DNA of 38,659 bases from contig JAFXYJ010000154.1 of the NCBI GenBank assembly GCA_017541825.1, forward strand, positions 1 through 38,659, in the 5' to 3' direction. A program made the translations under genes and the position numbers. Source of the stretch: Oscillospiraceae bacterium. GTDB lineage: Bacteria > Bacillota > Clostridia > Oscillospirales > Oscillospiraceae. How positions within the stretch are numbered: position 1 is the first letter of the stretch; each line of letters starts with the position of its first letter. The notes beneath the pieces are model-generated. The model worked only from the letters and a program-made list of their open reading frames with translations, ran no database searches and had not been told where the DNA came from. Of the stretch, positions 1-7,322 are shown one piece after another.

Positions 1-451
1 CATGGAGCTGGGGGAGACGGTGTGCGTGCCCGGCGCGCCCGCGTGCGGTCGCTGCCCGCTCGCCGGGCTCTGCCGCGCCCGCGCCGCCGGGACACAGACC
101 GCCTTCCCGGTCCTGCCGGCGAAAAAACCGCGCCGCGTCGAGCGCCGGCGGGTGCTGCTGTATGTCTGCGGCGGCCGCGTCGCGGTGCGCAGACGTCCCG
201 ACCGGGGGCTGCTGGCCGGACTGTGGGAGCTGCCCAACGACACCGAGCCCGATCCGCCCGCGGACGGCGAGCCCTGCGGCGAGGCCGTCCATATCTTCAC
301 CCACGTGGAATGGCGCATGCGCGGCTACCTCCTGCGTGTGGGATCCGAGCTGCCGGGCTTCGCGTGGGTGACGGGGGAGGAGCGCCGGGCGCTGGCCATC
401 CCCAGCGCGTTTAGATATTATGTCAACTTATTGGAGGAGATGGGACTGTGA
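1..451 (+). CDS. mutY: A/G-specific adenine glycosylase MutY, C-terminal part (5' truncated by window)
   Basis: Removes adenine mispaired with 8-oxoguanine in base-excision repair. The window enters the gene near the [4Fe-4S] loop: the first visible residues contain cysteines spaced C-X6-C-X2-C-X5-C (around residues 8-25 of the visible part), which is the MutY/endonuclease III cluster signature. It is followed by a NUDIX-like C-terminal 8-oxoG recognition domain with the GLLAGLWELPN segment. The reading frame is open to the left edge, so the catalytic HhH domain lies outside the window and the first ATG in view (position 2) is internal. The stop overlaps the next start (GTGA), so it is co-translated with the LOG-family gene. 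Identity is secure from the cluster plus NUDIX combination. Confidence 0.93.
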   Translation, partial: MELGETVCVPGAPACGRCPLAGLCRARAAGTQTAFPVLPAKKPRRVERRRVLLYVCGGRVAVRRRPDRGLLAGLWELPNDTEPDPPADGEPCGEAVHIFTHVEWRMRGYLLRVGSELPGFAWVTGEERRALAIPSAFRYYVNLLEEMGL

Positions 452-993
452 ACATCTGTGTATTCGGCGCGGCGCGGGACGAGCTCGACCCCGGGTTTTT
501 CGCCCTCGGAGAGGCGCTGGGAGAAGCGCTGGCCCGCCGCGGCCACCGGATGATCTTCGGCGGCGGCGCCCACGGTCTGATGGGGGCGGCGGCCCGCGGC
601 TGCGCCCGGCAGGGCGGGGAGATCGTGGCGGTGGCGCCGCGGTTTTTCGACGAGCCCGGGGTGCTCTGGGACGACTGTGCCGAGTTCGTCTTTACCGAGA
701 CGCTCTCCGAGCGCAAGGAGATCATGATCGCGCGCACGGACGCATTCCTGGCGCTGCCCGGCGGGCTGGGCACCTTCGACGAGCTGTTCGAGGTGCTGAC
801 CCAGCGGAGCCTGGGCCGCCACGGCAAGCCCATCGCCCTGCTGGACCATGACGGCTATTTCGCCCCCGTCACGGAGCTGATCCGCCTGGCCGTCGAGCGG
901 GGCTTCGCCGCCGCGCGGACGGCGGAGCTCTACGGCGTATTCACCGACCCGGAGGAATGCCTCGCGTATCTGGAAAAGGAGGCCGGACAGTGA
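448..993 (+). CDS. LOG family protein (TIGR00730, putative nucleotide 5'-monophosphate phosphoribohydrolase)
   Basis: A 181-residue single-domain Rossmann-like protein. The family signature PGGLGTFDE is at residues 104-112, with an upstream glycine-rich stretch (FGGGAHGLMG, 38-47) and SERKEIM (88-94), as in LOG/YgdH-like phosphoribohydrolases that release the base from nucleoside 5'-monophosphates (cytokinin-activating in plants; the bacterial substrate is usually unknown). Start is GTG at 448, overlapping the mutY stop by four bases (GTGA), with GGAGG upstream inside mutY. The stop overlaps the following TatD-family start in the same way. These proteins were once annotated as lysine decarboxylases, which the sequence does not support. 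Confidence 0.9.
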   Translation: MNICVFGAARDELDPGFFALGEALGEALARRGHRMIFGGGAHGLMGAAARGCARQGGEIVAVAPRFFDEPGVLWDDCAEFVFTETLSERKEIMIARTDAFLALPGGLGTFDELFEVLTQRSLGRHGKPIALLDHDGYFAPVTELIRLAVERGFAAARTAELYGVFTDPEECLAYLEKEAGQ

Positions 994-1751
994 TCTTTGA
1001 CACCCATGCCCATTATGACGCGGAACAGTTCGACGCCGACCGGGACGCGGTGCTCTCCGCGCTGCCGGCGCGCGGCGTGGGGCTGGTGGTGGACCCGGGC
1101 TGCGACGAGGCGTCCAGCCGGACGGCGCTTTCGCTGGCCGGGCGGTATCCCCATGTGTACGCGGCCGTGGGCTGGCATCCCGAGGAATGGGAGAGCTGGG
1201 GTCCGGAGAGCATGCCGCTGCTGCGGGAGCTGGCGCGCCGGGAAAAGGTCGTCGCCGTCGGGGAGATCGGGCTGGACTATTACTGGGACACGGAGCACAA
1301 GGCGCTGCAGAAGGAGATGTTCGAGCGGCAGATCAACCTGGCGCTGCGGCTGGGCCTGCCCGTGATCGTCCACGACCGGGAGGCCCACGGCGACGCGCTG
1401 GAGATGGTCTTCCGCTACCCGGAGCTGCGGGGCGTGTTCCACTGTTTTTCCGGCAGCGCGGAGATGGCCGCCGAGCTGCTGCGCCGGGGCTGGTATCTGG
1501 GCTTCGACGGCCCTGTCACATATAAAAACAACAAAAAGGCGGCGCAGGTCCTCGCCGTGACGCCGCTCGAACGCATCCTTGTGGAGACGGACAGCCCCTA
1601 CATGGCGCCGCAGCCGGTGCGGGGACGGCGCAACGACTCGGGCAATCTGGTATACGTCATCGAGAAGATCGCCGAACTCAAGGGCGTGACGCCCGCCGAG
1701 CTCGAGCGCATCACCTGGGAGAACGGCAAAACGCTCTTCGGGATCGAATAG
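990..1751 (+). CDS. TatD family metal-dependent hydrolase
   Basis: A 253-residue TIM-barrel metallohydrolase of the TatD/YcfH family (metal-dependent deoxyribonuclease or phosphodiesterase activity is known for members). Metal ligands are in the expected order: HAH at 6-8, E92 in GEIGLDYYW, H128 in VIVHDR, H151 in FHCFSG and D201 in ETDSPY. An in-frame ATG lies at 957, but I chose GTG at 990 because it begins exactly at the conserved IFDTHAH strand, overlaps the LOG stop (GTGA), and has AAAAGGAGG ten bases upstream. The gene closes the mutY-LOG-TatD unit and is followed by a strong terminator. Confidence 0.93.
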   Translation: MIFDTHAHYDAEQFDADRDAVLSALPARGVGLVVDPGCDEASSRTALSLAGRYPHVYAAVGWHPEEWESWGPESMPLLRELARREKVVAVGEIGLDYYWDTEHKALQKEMFERQINLALRLGLPVIVHDREAHGDALEMVFRYPELRGVFHCFSGSAEMAAELLRRGWYLGFDGPVTYKNNKKAAQVLAVTPLERILVETDSPYMAPQPVRGRRNDSGNLVYVIEKIAELKGVTPAELERITWENGKTLFGIE

Positions 1752-1769
1752 ACAGCGTCCCCCACGCGG

Positions 1770-1798
1770 CAGGCACCGCCGGGGGATGCCTGTTTTTT
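1770..1798 (+). terminator. Rho-independent terminator of the mutY-LOG-TatD unit
   Basis: CAGGCA (1770-1775) pairs with TGCCTG (1787-1792), extended by CC/GG across a bulge, and is followed by six T. It begins 18 bases after the TatD-family stop. Confidence 0.85.
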
Positions 1799-1968
1799 GC
1801 CCGGTTGTCGGTGCTTGCCCGATGTGATGCGCTTTTCCGTGACCGGGGGTTGGTGCTTCTGCTCCATTGTCGGTGGTTACCCGACGTAATACGCTTTTTC
1901 CGTTTACCGGGGTTATACCATTCAGCTCCATTGTCGGTGCTTGTCCTAGGTAATGCGCATTTTTCTTT

Positions 1969-2007
1969 GCGTATCTTTCTTTTGAAAAGCCCAAAAGAAA
2001 GATACGC
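1969..2007. repeat. 39-nt palindrome of the repeat element, copy A
   Basis: GCGTATCTTTCTTTT (1969-1983) and its exact complement (1993-2007) enclose a nine-base loop, gaaaagccc. The same palindrome is at 9879-9917, 25703-25741 and, inverted, 26247-26285. Confidence 0.95.
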
Positions 2008-2269
2008 GAGAAAGAAAAGGCTCGGTGCAGGACTTTAGGCTGACGCCTCTTAAGTCTATCACTCAACAGGTATCAGCGCCGCCGGTCGCGCCACCCCGCT
2101 TACGCTCCGGCGCTTGGCAGGCAGTGAGTTTAGGTTCCAGCGTCTCACCCTGCTTCCGCGGGTGCGGGAAAAAGCCGGCGTATCGTTTAGCTGTAGGGGC
2201 GCTTTTTGAAGCGCCCGTACATCGTCAACTCACGCACTACGCAGCACCGGAGCGAAAACTCCCGTTCAC

Positions 2270-2340
2270 AAAAACACAGCCGCGCAGCGGAGGGCCGAAG
2301 TTGTCGACGAGGCCCGCAGCGACAGCGCGGCTGTGTTTTT
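2270..2340. repeat. Long nested hairpin in repeat copy A
   Basis: AAAAACACAGCCGCGC (2270-2285) pairs perfectly with GCGCGGCTGTGTTTTT (2325-2340). Inside it GGGCC (2292-2296) pairs with GGCCC (2311-2315) around GTCGAC. The T-run at the 3' side makes it terminator-like on the plus strand. The equivalent in copy B is at 10180-10250. Confidence 0.9.
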
Positions 2341-2569
2341 GAAAGGACGAGCAGCGAAGTGAATGAGCTTTCGAGCTTGCGAGGAAGCGAACGATACGCA
2401 GCTTGCGAGGACGCTCTGCAGCACAGAAAAGACCTGCAAAAAAGCGAATTGCCTGAAAGTCAGTATTACAATGGAGCAGAACCGGTCCGCCCCGGTCACG
2501 GAAAAAGCGCATTCCCTCGGTATAATACCTCCACCTCCCAACCGGGCAAACGCTCCGACTTCGGGCAGC

Positions 2570-2614
2570 GAAAAAACAAAAAACCGGCGGCCCCGCTCGG
2601 GCGAGCAGGGCCGC
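2570..2614 (-). terminator. Terminator of the PAS/ATPase sensor gene
   Basis: Read on the minus strand, GCGGCCCTGCTCG is followed by its complement CGAGCGGGGCCGC (13 pairs including one T-G) and then a T-run (2578-2583). It starts ten bases past the stop. Confidence 0.85.
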
Positions 2615-2623
2615 AGAATCATG

Positions 2624-3688
2624 TCAGTCGCGGTATTTCCGTTCATACGCCTCATGGGGGAGTACGTCGCAGAGCTCCTTGAGGATCCTGTCCGGGCCGG
2701 CAGGCAGGGGCGGCGCGGCGTCCCGGAGCGAGGGATGCCCGTCGGCGGGGAGGGTGAGACGCACGCGGGTGCCGCGGCCGGGGGCGCTCTGCAGCAGGAT
2801 GGTGCCCCCGTGCTGACGGGCCAGGGCATAGGCGATATACAGGCCCATTCCGGAGCCCTCCGCGGCGGCGGCGGGAGAGGCGTCCTCCCGCAGAGAAAAG
2901 GCGTAGGCCATGGCCGCGTCCTCCATCCCGGCGCCGTCGTCGTCCACGGATATGACGTACTGCTTCCCGGCGCTTTCGAGGGAGACGCGGATGCTGCCCC
3001 CGGCGGGGGTGTGCAGCAGGCTGTTGGACAGCAGGATCAGCAAAAGCTGCTCCAGCCGTTCCCGGTCGCCGCGGACGGGATAGCTGCCGCCGTCCGACTG
3101 AAAGGTCAGCGCCACGCCGCTGTCCCGGGTGAAATACGCCGCCGAGGCGCAGAGCTCACCGGCCAGCACGGCCAGATCCAGCGTCTGCATCCGCATGACC
3201 AGCTCACCCCGGGAGATCGCGTCCGCGTCGGAGAGCTGGTCGATCAGATGCACGAGGCTGTAGTAGCTGTGGTAGAGGATCCGGGTGTAGTCATCCTCCC
3301 CGGACCGGGACGCGAGCAGCCTGTCGATGGAAAAGCGCAGGTTGAAGGCGGTGGAGCGCATGCGGCTGAGCAGGGCGGCGCTGCCCGCGCCGGGGACGCC
3401 GGTCTCCCGCAGCACGGTGAGGATCTTCATGCCCCCGTGGGTGACGCAGGAGACGGTATGCGCCGTGCCGCCGATCGTCGCGGCGGTGACGCAGTTCTCC
3501 TCCCGCAGGGCGGGGGCGAGCTCGGGCAGCAGCGCGGCGATCTTCTCGCCGCGGACCGACCGGCCGAACAGCCGGTCCGCCGAGGCGTTGGCGAATACGA
3601 CGGTGCCGCCTTCCGCGCCGAGCACCGCGTCGCGGCTCAGGGCGAAAAGCGTCTGCAGCGCCTGTAAATTGTCCGCTTTGTTGTCCAT
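2624..3688 (-). CDS. PAS domain / HATPase_c sensor protein lacking an obvious H-box histidine
   Basis: A 354-residue cytoplasmic sensor-kinase-like protein: PAS-like region about 9-60, a two-helix DHp-like region about 102-156, then a GHKL ATPase with N-box LLSNSLLHTP (N222), G1 DDDGAGM (249-255) and G2 GSGMGLYIA (278-286). Where a HisKA H-box would be (about 108-125, around MRSTAFNLRFS) there is no histidine followed by acidic and proline residues; the nearest His are H140 and H147 in helix 2. No response regulator is adjacent. A longer start at 3736 is in frame, but that ATG lies inside the -10 box of the promoter found here, so the leaderless part cannot be transcribed. I use ATG 3688, preceded by GGCGGGGAAAG. 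It could be a degenerate kinase or use another residue. Confidence 0.8.
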   Translation of the reverse strand: MDNKADNLQALQTLFALSRDAVLGAEGGTVVFANASADRLFGRSVRGEKIAALLPELAPALREENCVTAATIGGTAHTVSCVTHGGMKILTVLRETGVPGAGSAALLSRMRSTAFNLRFSIDRLLASRSGEDDYTRILYHSYYSLVHLIDQLSDADAISRGELVMRMQTLDLAVLAGELCASAAYFTRDSGVALTFQSDGGSYPVRGDRERLEQLLLILLSNSLLHTPAGGSIRVSLESAGKQYVISVDDDGAGMEDAAMAYAFSLREDASPAAAAEGSGMGLYIAYALARQHGGTILLQSAPGRGTRVRLTLPADGHPSLRDAAPPLPAGPDRILKELCDVLPHEAYERKYRD

Positions 3689-3734
3689 GGCTACAGCTTT
3701 CCCCGCCTCCGGCGGTTTTATTTTCTCTGGCGCC

Positions 3735-3764
3735 ATAGTACCATATCCCCGGTCGGTTTGTCAA
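3735..3764 (-). promoter_or_regulatory. Sigma-A promoter of the sensor gene
   Basis: On the minus strand, TTGACA (3764-3759), an 18-base spacer and TACTAT (3740-3735). The -10 box overlaps the upstream in-frame ATG at 3736, which excludes that ATG as the start. Confidence 0.75.
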
Positions 3765-3817
3765 AATCCGTCGAAGAAAAGAAGACGTTGTTTTTCCGAA
3801 AAAACGCCGAAAAGAGC

Positions 3818-3846
3818 TTGTATATTTGCATAAAAAGGTGTAAAAT
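3818..3846 (+). promoter_or_regulatory. Promoter of gap
   Basis: TTGTAT (3818-3823), 17-base spacer, TAAAAT (3841-3846), about 43 bases before the gap ATG. The same two hexamers and spacing recur at 8984-9012. Confidence 0.75.
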
Positions 3847-3889
3847 CCAAACGATTGAAAAGTAAAACTATGTTTTAGGAGGATATCAC

Positions 3890-4897
3890 ATGATCAAAAT
3901 CGGTATCAACGGCTTCGGACGCATCGGCCGGCTGGCCGCCCGCGTGGCCATCCGCCGCGGGGACATGGACATCGTCGCCATCAACGCCCCGGACAAGACG
4001 CCCGACATGCTGGCGTATCTGTTCGCGCATGACTCTGTCCACGGCACATGGGACGGCACCGTCGAGTATGACGACAGCCACCTGATCATCAACGGCAAGC
4101 CCATCGTGCTGCTCAACAGCCGGGATCCCTCCAAGCTGGGCTGGGGTGAGCTGGGCGTCGATTACGTGGCCGAGTGCACCGGCGCGTTCCTCACCGAGGA
4201 GAGCGTGCAGCCCCATCTGGACGCCGGAGCGAAGTTCGTTCTGATGAGCGCCCCCGCCAAGGACAAGACCCCCATGTTCGTCTACGGCGTCAACCACGAC
4301 ACCTTCGACCCCGCGCTGAAGACCGCCTCCGCGGCCTCCTGCACCACCAACTGCCTGGCGCCCCTGGCCAAGGTGATCAACGACAATTTCGGCATTGTCG
4401 AGGGCCTGATGACCACCGTCCACGCCGCCACCGCCACCCAGTTCGTTGTGGACGACTACTCCAAGAAGAACTGGCGCCTGGGCCGGACCACCTACGACAA
4501 CATCATCCCCTCCACCACCGGCGCCGCCAAGGCCGTGGGCAAGGTCATCCCCGAGCTGCAGGGCAAGCTGACCGGCATGTCCATGCGCATCCCCAGCCCG
4601 GACGGCTCCGTGGTCGACCTGACCGTCAGCCTGGCCAAGGAGACCACCTATGAAGAGGTCTGCGCCGCCGTCAAGGCCGCCTGCGAGGGCGAGCTCAAGG
4701 GCGTCATGCGTTACGAGGACCTGCCCATCGTCTCCTCCGACATCATCGGCGAGACCAACGCCAGCGTGTTCGACGCCGACGCCGGCATCGCCCTGAACGG
4801 CCACTTCATGAAGCTCATCGCCTGGTACGACAACGAGTACGGCTTCACCTGCAACATGATGCGCCTGCTGGCCTATATCGCCGCAGTCAAGGCGTAA
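3890..4897 (+). CDS. gap: Glyceraldehyde-3-phosphate dehydrogenase, type I
   Basis: Oxidises glyceraldehyde 3-phosphate to 1,3-bisphosphoglycerate with NAD in glycolysis. The 335-residue length is normal. The N-terminal Rossmann motif INGFGRIGR is at 6-14, the catalytic signature ASCTTNCL surrounds C151, and the assisting histidine is H178 in [10 protein letters not shown]. The C-terminal WYDNEYGF is intact. The start ATG has a perfect AGGAGG (3877-3882) eight bases upstream. Codon use is strongly biased to C-ending codons, consistent with high expression. It is a single-gene unit with its own promoter and a structured 3' region. Downstream are remnants of recombinase genes, so this locus may once have been an integration site. 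Confidence 0.97.
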   Translation: MIKIGINGFGRIGRLAARVAIRRGDMDIVAINAPDKTPDMLAYLFAHDSVHGTWDGTVEYDDSHLIINGKPIVLLNSRDPSKLGWGELGVDYVAECTGAFLTEESVQPHLDAGAKFVLMSAPAKDKTPMFVYGVNHDTFDPALKTASAASCTTNCLAPLAKVINDNFGIVEGLMTTVHAATATQFVVDDYSKKNWRLGRTTYDNIIPSTTGAAKAVGKVIPELQGKLTGMSMRIPSPDGSVVDLTVSLAKETTYEEVCAAVKAACEGELKGVMRYEDLPIVSSDIIGETNASVFDADAGIALNGHFMKLIAWYDNEYGFTCNMMRLLAYIAAVKA

Positions 4898-4952
4898 GCG
4901 CAGCCCCTTGATTCTCGAGCGTTCTCTTCGCTGCCGCCGATGACTGGACAGC

Positions 4953-5031
4953 GTGCCGGGCCTCGTGATCCGGTGCGATAACTGTCATCCGGCACGGCAA
5001 CGATACAAAAACGCAAAAACGTTATCGCACC
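4953..5031 (+). other. Alternative RNA stems in the gap 3' region
   Basis: Two pairings compete. GTGCCGG (4953-4959) pairs with CCGGCAC (4989-4995). GGTGCGATAAC (4972-4982), which lies in that loop, pairs perfectly with GTTATCGCACC (5021-5031). The last four bases of the second stem are also the first four of the terminator stem that begins at 5028. Whether this is regulatory or a relic of a recombination site is not known. Confidence 0.55.
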
Positions 5032-5069
5032 TCTTTTCGTCCCGCATCGGGCGAAAAGAGGTGTGTTTT
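5028..5069 (+). terminator. Terminator after gap
   Basis: CACCTCTTTTCG (5028-5039) pairs perfectly with CGAAAAGAGGTG (5052-5063), with an inner CCCG/CGGG extension, then GTTTT. It lies 130 bases past the gap stop. Confidence 0.8.
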
Positions 5070-5073
5070 ATAA

Positions 5074-5220
5074 CGATGGAAGATTGGCATTGATCTGTTC
5101 CGTTTGAGCCGCGCGCTGGGCCATGAGAACATAACGATAACCCAGCGCTATTTGGAGAGCGTGCGAGATGAACAGGTGCTTGTGTCTGCAAGCAAGGCGG
5201 GCGTCCTGGCACATCTTTGA
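5074..5220 (+). pseudogene. Tyrosine recombinase (phage-type integrase), C-terminal remnant
   Basis: A short open stretch after a TAA at 5071 encodes about 48 residues and ends at TGA 5218-5220. It contains LSRALGHENITITQRYLESV, matching the last catalytic block of tyrosine recombinases: the LGH histidine, and the nucleophilic tyrosine nine residues after it. The rest of the catalytic domain (R...HxxR) is absent and the frame upstream is closed, so this is a truncated relic. With the serine recombinase relic at 6049-6222 it brackets a lower-GC stretch, suggesting a decayed or imprecisely lost integrative element next to gap. There is no start codon or ribosome site of its own. Confidence 0.72.
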
Positions 5221-5261
5221 AGATAATGAAACATCTTTGAGCGTCATACATAGATAAGCAA

Positions 5262-5310
5262 GCAAAAAGAAAGATGATGGCAGAACTGGAAGCGTTCTGC
5301 CATCATCTTT
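5262..5310 (-). terminator. Terminator of the PH-like membrane gene
   Basis: AAAGATGATGGCAGAAC (5270-5286) and GTTCTGCCATCATCTTT (5294-5310) form a perfect 17-bp stem with a seven-base loop. On the minus strand it is followed by CTTTTT. Confidence 0.85.
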
Positions 5311-5344
5311 ATACGAGAAAATAAATCAATTAATCATTCACAGC

Positions 5345-5908
5345 TCAATCGGAGGAGCGACACATGGCGGAGATGGCCTCCAGGGCCTGTTGAACATCGG
5401 ACAGACCCACCAGGGCGAAGTTATCCAAACTATCCAAGAAAATGTTTCTGCGGAAAAACTGGCTTTGAGGGGTGCCGAACCGGATCGTGCCAGTTCCGTA
5501 TTTAGAATACTCAACGCTCATGGGCGGAAGCGCGTTTTTTTCCAGGATATCGACCCTTTTTCCGACCTTGCGGAGGATTCTTCGGTCTGTAACAGCATAT
5601 ACAGTCCGCCGAAGGCAATATTGTTTTCGGAAAAAACGACCCACTGTAATATACAGGCCAACGCAAACGAAGGGAATACCCCACAGCTTGAACAGGAGTG
5701 GTGCGCCTGTCAAGATCACGCTGACCTCCCAGAAAACCACAAAGCCGCCCCACATGATGCTAAACGGGATCATAAACCAATCGCTTTTTTCCAGAAGGGA
5801 ATACCGTTCCGGCTTCCCCTGCCACAATACCTGCTCTCCATAACCGAGCCAAGGTCTGTACCAGTAGACGTCATCAGTGGAATCTGTGTTGCGATTTTTG
5901 AAAAACAT
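5345..5908 (-). CDS. Membrane protein with bacterial PH-like (YdbS-type) domain
   Basis: A 187-residue protein of unknown role. The N-terminal part has LGYGEQVLWQGKPE, typical of the start of bacterial PH-domain membrane proteins. Two hydrophobic segments follow (roughly 48-71 and 75-100), and then YAVTDRRILRKVG, the characteristic strand-turn motif of these domains. An ATG at 5941 is in frame, but GGGAGG lies ten bases upstream of ATG 5908, so I chose the latter. The gene stands alone between two recombinase relics and is AT-richer than its neighbours, so it is probably cargo left by a mobile element. It ends 34 bases before a strong terminator. Confidence 0.7.
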   Translation of the reverse strand: MFFKNRNTDSTDDVYWYRPWLGYGEQVLWQGKPERYSLLEKSDWFMIPFSIMWGGFVVFWEVSVILTGAPLLFKLWGIPFVCVGLYITVGRFFRKQYCLRRTVYAVTDRRILRKVGKRVDILEKNALPPMSVEYSKYGTGTIRFGTPQSQFFRRNIFLDSLDNFALVGLSDVQQALEAISAMCRSSD

Positions 5909-5941
5909 GAACCACACGCCTCCCTGAAAGGCTGTCAACAT

Positions 5942-6048
5942 AGCCCCTGATCACCATATTTTTCTATCTCTTCTTCTTTTTAGATACCATGATTCGACAT
6001 GAAAAGCAATATTAGTATTCAGGTTTATTCCATAATGAAATACCTTAA
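5942..6048. other. AT-rich upstream region of the PH-like gene
   Basis: No gene is seen. A weak minus-strand promoter candidate (TTGCTT, 17 bases, TATCTA) falls about 40-80 bases above the start. Base composition is clearly lower in GC than the chromosome around it, matching the interpretation as mobile-element scar. Confidence 0.4.
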
Positions 6049-6222
6049 TCAATGAGTGATTGCGGTGTAAGGGGAATCCACCAGCCCCAAATACTTATAC
6101 GCTGTGGTCCTGCTGAAACCACACAGCCTTGCCAGTTCGGTCAGGTTGAACGCGCCTTTTTTGTATGCAGGGTAATGTCGCAGGAAGCTGACCGGAATAC
6201 TGTCGATGTTGGTCTGCTGTTC
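6049..6222 (-). pseudogene. Serine recombinase/resolvase, C-terminal HTH remnant
   Basis: Minus-strand reading between TAA (6225-6223) and TGA (6051-6049) gives 57 residues including DSIPVSFLRHYPAY and then FNLTELARLCGFSRTTAYKY. This matches the linker and helix-turn-helix that end Tn-type resolvases and invertases (the family pattern is NxTELARxCGxSRxTxYKY). The catalytic N-terminal domain is missing. A neighbouring frame just upstream reads RERAVTRALGDK, which is what should precede this segment in such recombinases, so at least one frameshift is present as well. It is a relic without a start codon. Confidence 0.68.
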
Positions 6223-6323
6223 TTATCCCCCAAGGCGCGCGTGACGGCCCGTTCCCGGTTGCCGCGCGGCGAGGTTTGTGATATCCTGTAAAAAACGGGC
6301 GCGGTCCCGGGGGAGTGATCCGG

Positions 6324-6614
6324 ATGAAAGAATTGACACAGACACAGCGCCGGGCGCTGGACCGGCTGGAGGCCGTGCTGCTCACCGAGGTGCCCCGCCT
6401 GCGCTTCAGCTGCGACGGCTTGGACCAGGAGGGGCGCATGTGCATCGAGCCCGGAGAGGATGGGTGGTTCGTTTTCTTCCGGGAGATGGGACTCGGAGAG
6501 GACGTGACGAGCCACCGGACCTTTGAGGAGGCGGCGCTGCAGCTCATAAAGAACGTGGCGCCCTCCCAGGACGCCGAGGAGAGGATGCGCCGCCGGTTCC
6601 TCGCGGGAGAATGA
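6324..6614 (+). CDS. Hypothetical protein, 96 aa
   Basis: I do not recognise a family with confidence. The protein is acidic with a basic C-terminal helix. The middle reads DGWFVFFREMGLGEDVTSHRTFEEAALQLI, a layout (aromatic strand, turn, FxxExxA helix) seen in small immunity-type or regulatory proteins, but that is only a resemblance. I chose ATG 6324 because GGGGGAG (6309-6315) sits eight bases upstream; the in-frame GTG at 6315 overlaps that site. It precedes the DUF2284 gene by 54 bases on the same strand and is probably co-transcribed with it. No membrane segment or signal peptide is visible. Confidence 0.6.
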   Translation: MKELTQTQRRALDRLEAVLLTEVPRLRFSCDGLDQEGRMCIEPGEDGWFVFFREMGLGEDVTSHRTFEEAALQLIKNVAPSQDAEERMRRRFLAGE

Positions 6615-6668
6615 CGGCGACGGGAAAAGAGGAACAGCGCGCCCGGGACACGGAAGAGGGGGAGAGGC

Positions 6669-7211
6669 ATGGAGCTGACTGCCGCAATAGAAAACGCCGC
6701 CGCTGCCTGCGGTTTTTTCCAGTTCGGGTACGTGGGGATCGACCGCCTGCGGTATTATGAGGACGTGCGCAAGATCTGCGAGGGCAATGCCTGCCGGAAT
6801 TACGGGACCTCGTGGGCGTGTCCGCCCGCCGTGGGGACGCTGGAGGAATGCCGGGCGCGGGCAGAGCGATACGGGAGCATGATGCTCTTTTCCCAAAAGT
6901 ACGAACTGGCGGAGTCTTTTGATTTCGAAGCGATGGCAGACGGCCTGCATAGCTTCAAAAAGAGCGTGGACAGCTTCCACCGGCGTCTGGATCCGATCCT
7001 GTCCGATTTTCTGCTGCTCTCGAACGAGGGCTGCGGCAGATGCGCGAAGTGTACCTATCCCGATGCGCCCTGCCGGTTCCCGCAGCTGCTGCACCATTCC
7101 CTGGAGGGATACGGCTTCACGGTCGGCGAGCTGGCGAAGGAAGCCGGCATAAAATACAACAACGGCCCGTGTACCGTCACCTTTTTCGGAGCGCTGCTCT
7201 TCGATCCCTGA
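6669..7211 (+). CDS. DUF2284 family predicted metal-binding protein
   Basis: A 180-residue cysteine-rich cytoplasmic protein. The first block is CRNYGTSWACPP (about 41-53). The second is CGRCAKCTYPDAPC (about 121-134), a ferredoxin-like cysteine array. Both blocks and the closing YNNGPxTVTF are diagnostic of DUF2284, whose members are predicted to bind an iron-sulfur cluster or another metal and are often linked to corrinoid or redox metabolism; the function is not established. ATG 6669 has AGAGGGGGAGAGG directly upstream. It lies downstream of the 96-aa gene and before a GC-rich hairpin. Confidence 0.88.
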   Translation: MELTAAIENAAAACGFFQFGYVGIDRLRYYEDVRKICEGNACRNYGTSWACPPAVGTLEECRARAERYGSMMLFSQKYELAESFDFEAMADGLHSFKKSVDSFHRRLDPILSDFLLLSNEGCGRCAKCTYPDAPCRFPQLLHHSLEGYGFTVGELAKEAGIKYNNGPCTVTFFGALLFDP

Positions 7212-7230
7212 CGGAAGCGGACCGACAAAG

Positions 7231-7257
7231 CGCCCCGCGGCCATCGGCCGCGGGGCG
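7231..7257. terminator. GC-rich hairpin between convergent genes
   Basis: CGCCCCGCGGCC and GGCCGCGGGGCG form a perfect 12-bp stem around ATC, lying between the ends of the DUF2284 gene (+) and the membrane protein gene (-). Neither side has a real T-run, so termination is only inferred from position. Confidence 0.5.
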
Positions 7258-7322
7258 TATTCCAGTCTGCCTATCAAACCGATCCGCCCTGCCCGCAAAC
7301 CGGGCGCGGGGCGGCTGAGTTT

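Larger units (their letters stand above)
1799..2568. repeat. Dispersed ~0.7-kb repeat element, copy A (non-coding, inverted ends)
   Basis: No protein gene is supported here. The left end holds about three 60-bp units built around CTCCATTGTCGGTGCTTG...GTAATGCGC...CCGTGACCGGGG. The right end (about 2430-2535) holds the same unit in reverse complement (CAATGGAGCAGAACC...CCCCGGTCACGGAAAAAGCGC), so the ends form inverted repeats. The core has two strong hairpins, annotated separately. Core sequence from about 1925 to 2345 aligns almost without gaps to copy B near 9840-10255 and, for its first half, to copies C and D near 25.7 and 26.2 kb. The arrangement suggests a non-autonomous MITE-like element with no transposase. 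It fills the space between the TatD terminator and the terminator of the convergent sensor gene. Confidence 0.8.

Noticed and set aside
930-2066. Long minus-strand open frame opposite the TatD-family gene
   Set aside because: It is the complement of a GC-rich coding frame; the protein is Arg/His/Gln-rich low complexity with no domain, and it has no ribosome site.
3688-3736. Longer start (ATG 3736) for the PAS/ATPase sensor
   Set aside because: That ATG overlaps the -10 hexamer of a TTGACA-18-TACTAT promoter, so it would not be in the transcript.
6052-6291. 79-codon plus-strand open frame
   Set aside because: It has no ribosome site or motif, and the opposite strand here encodes a recognisable serine-recombinase HTH fragment.
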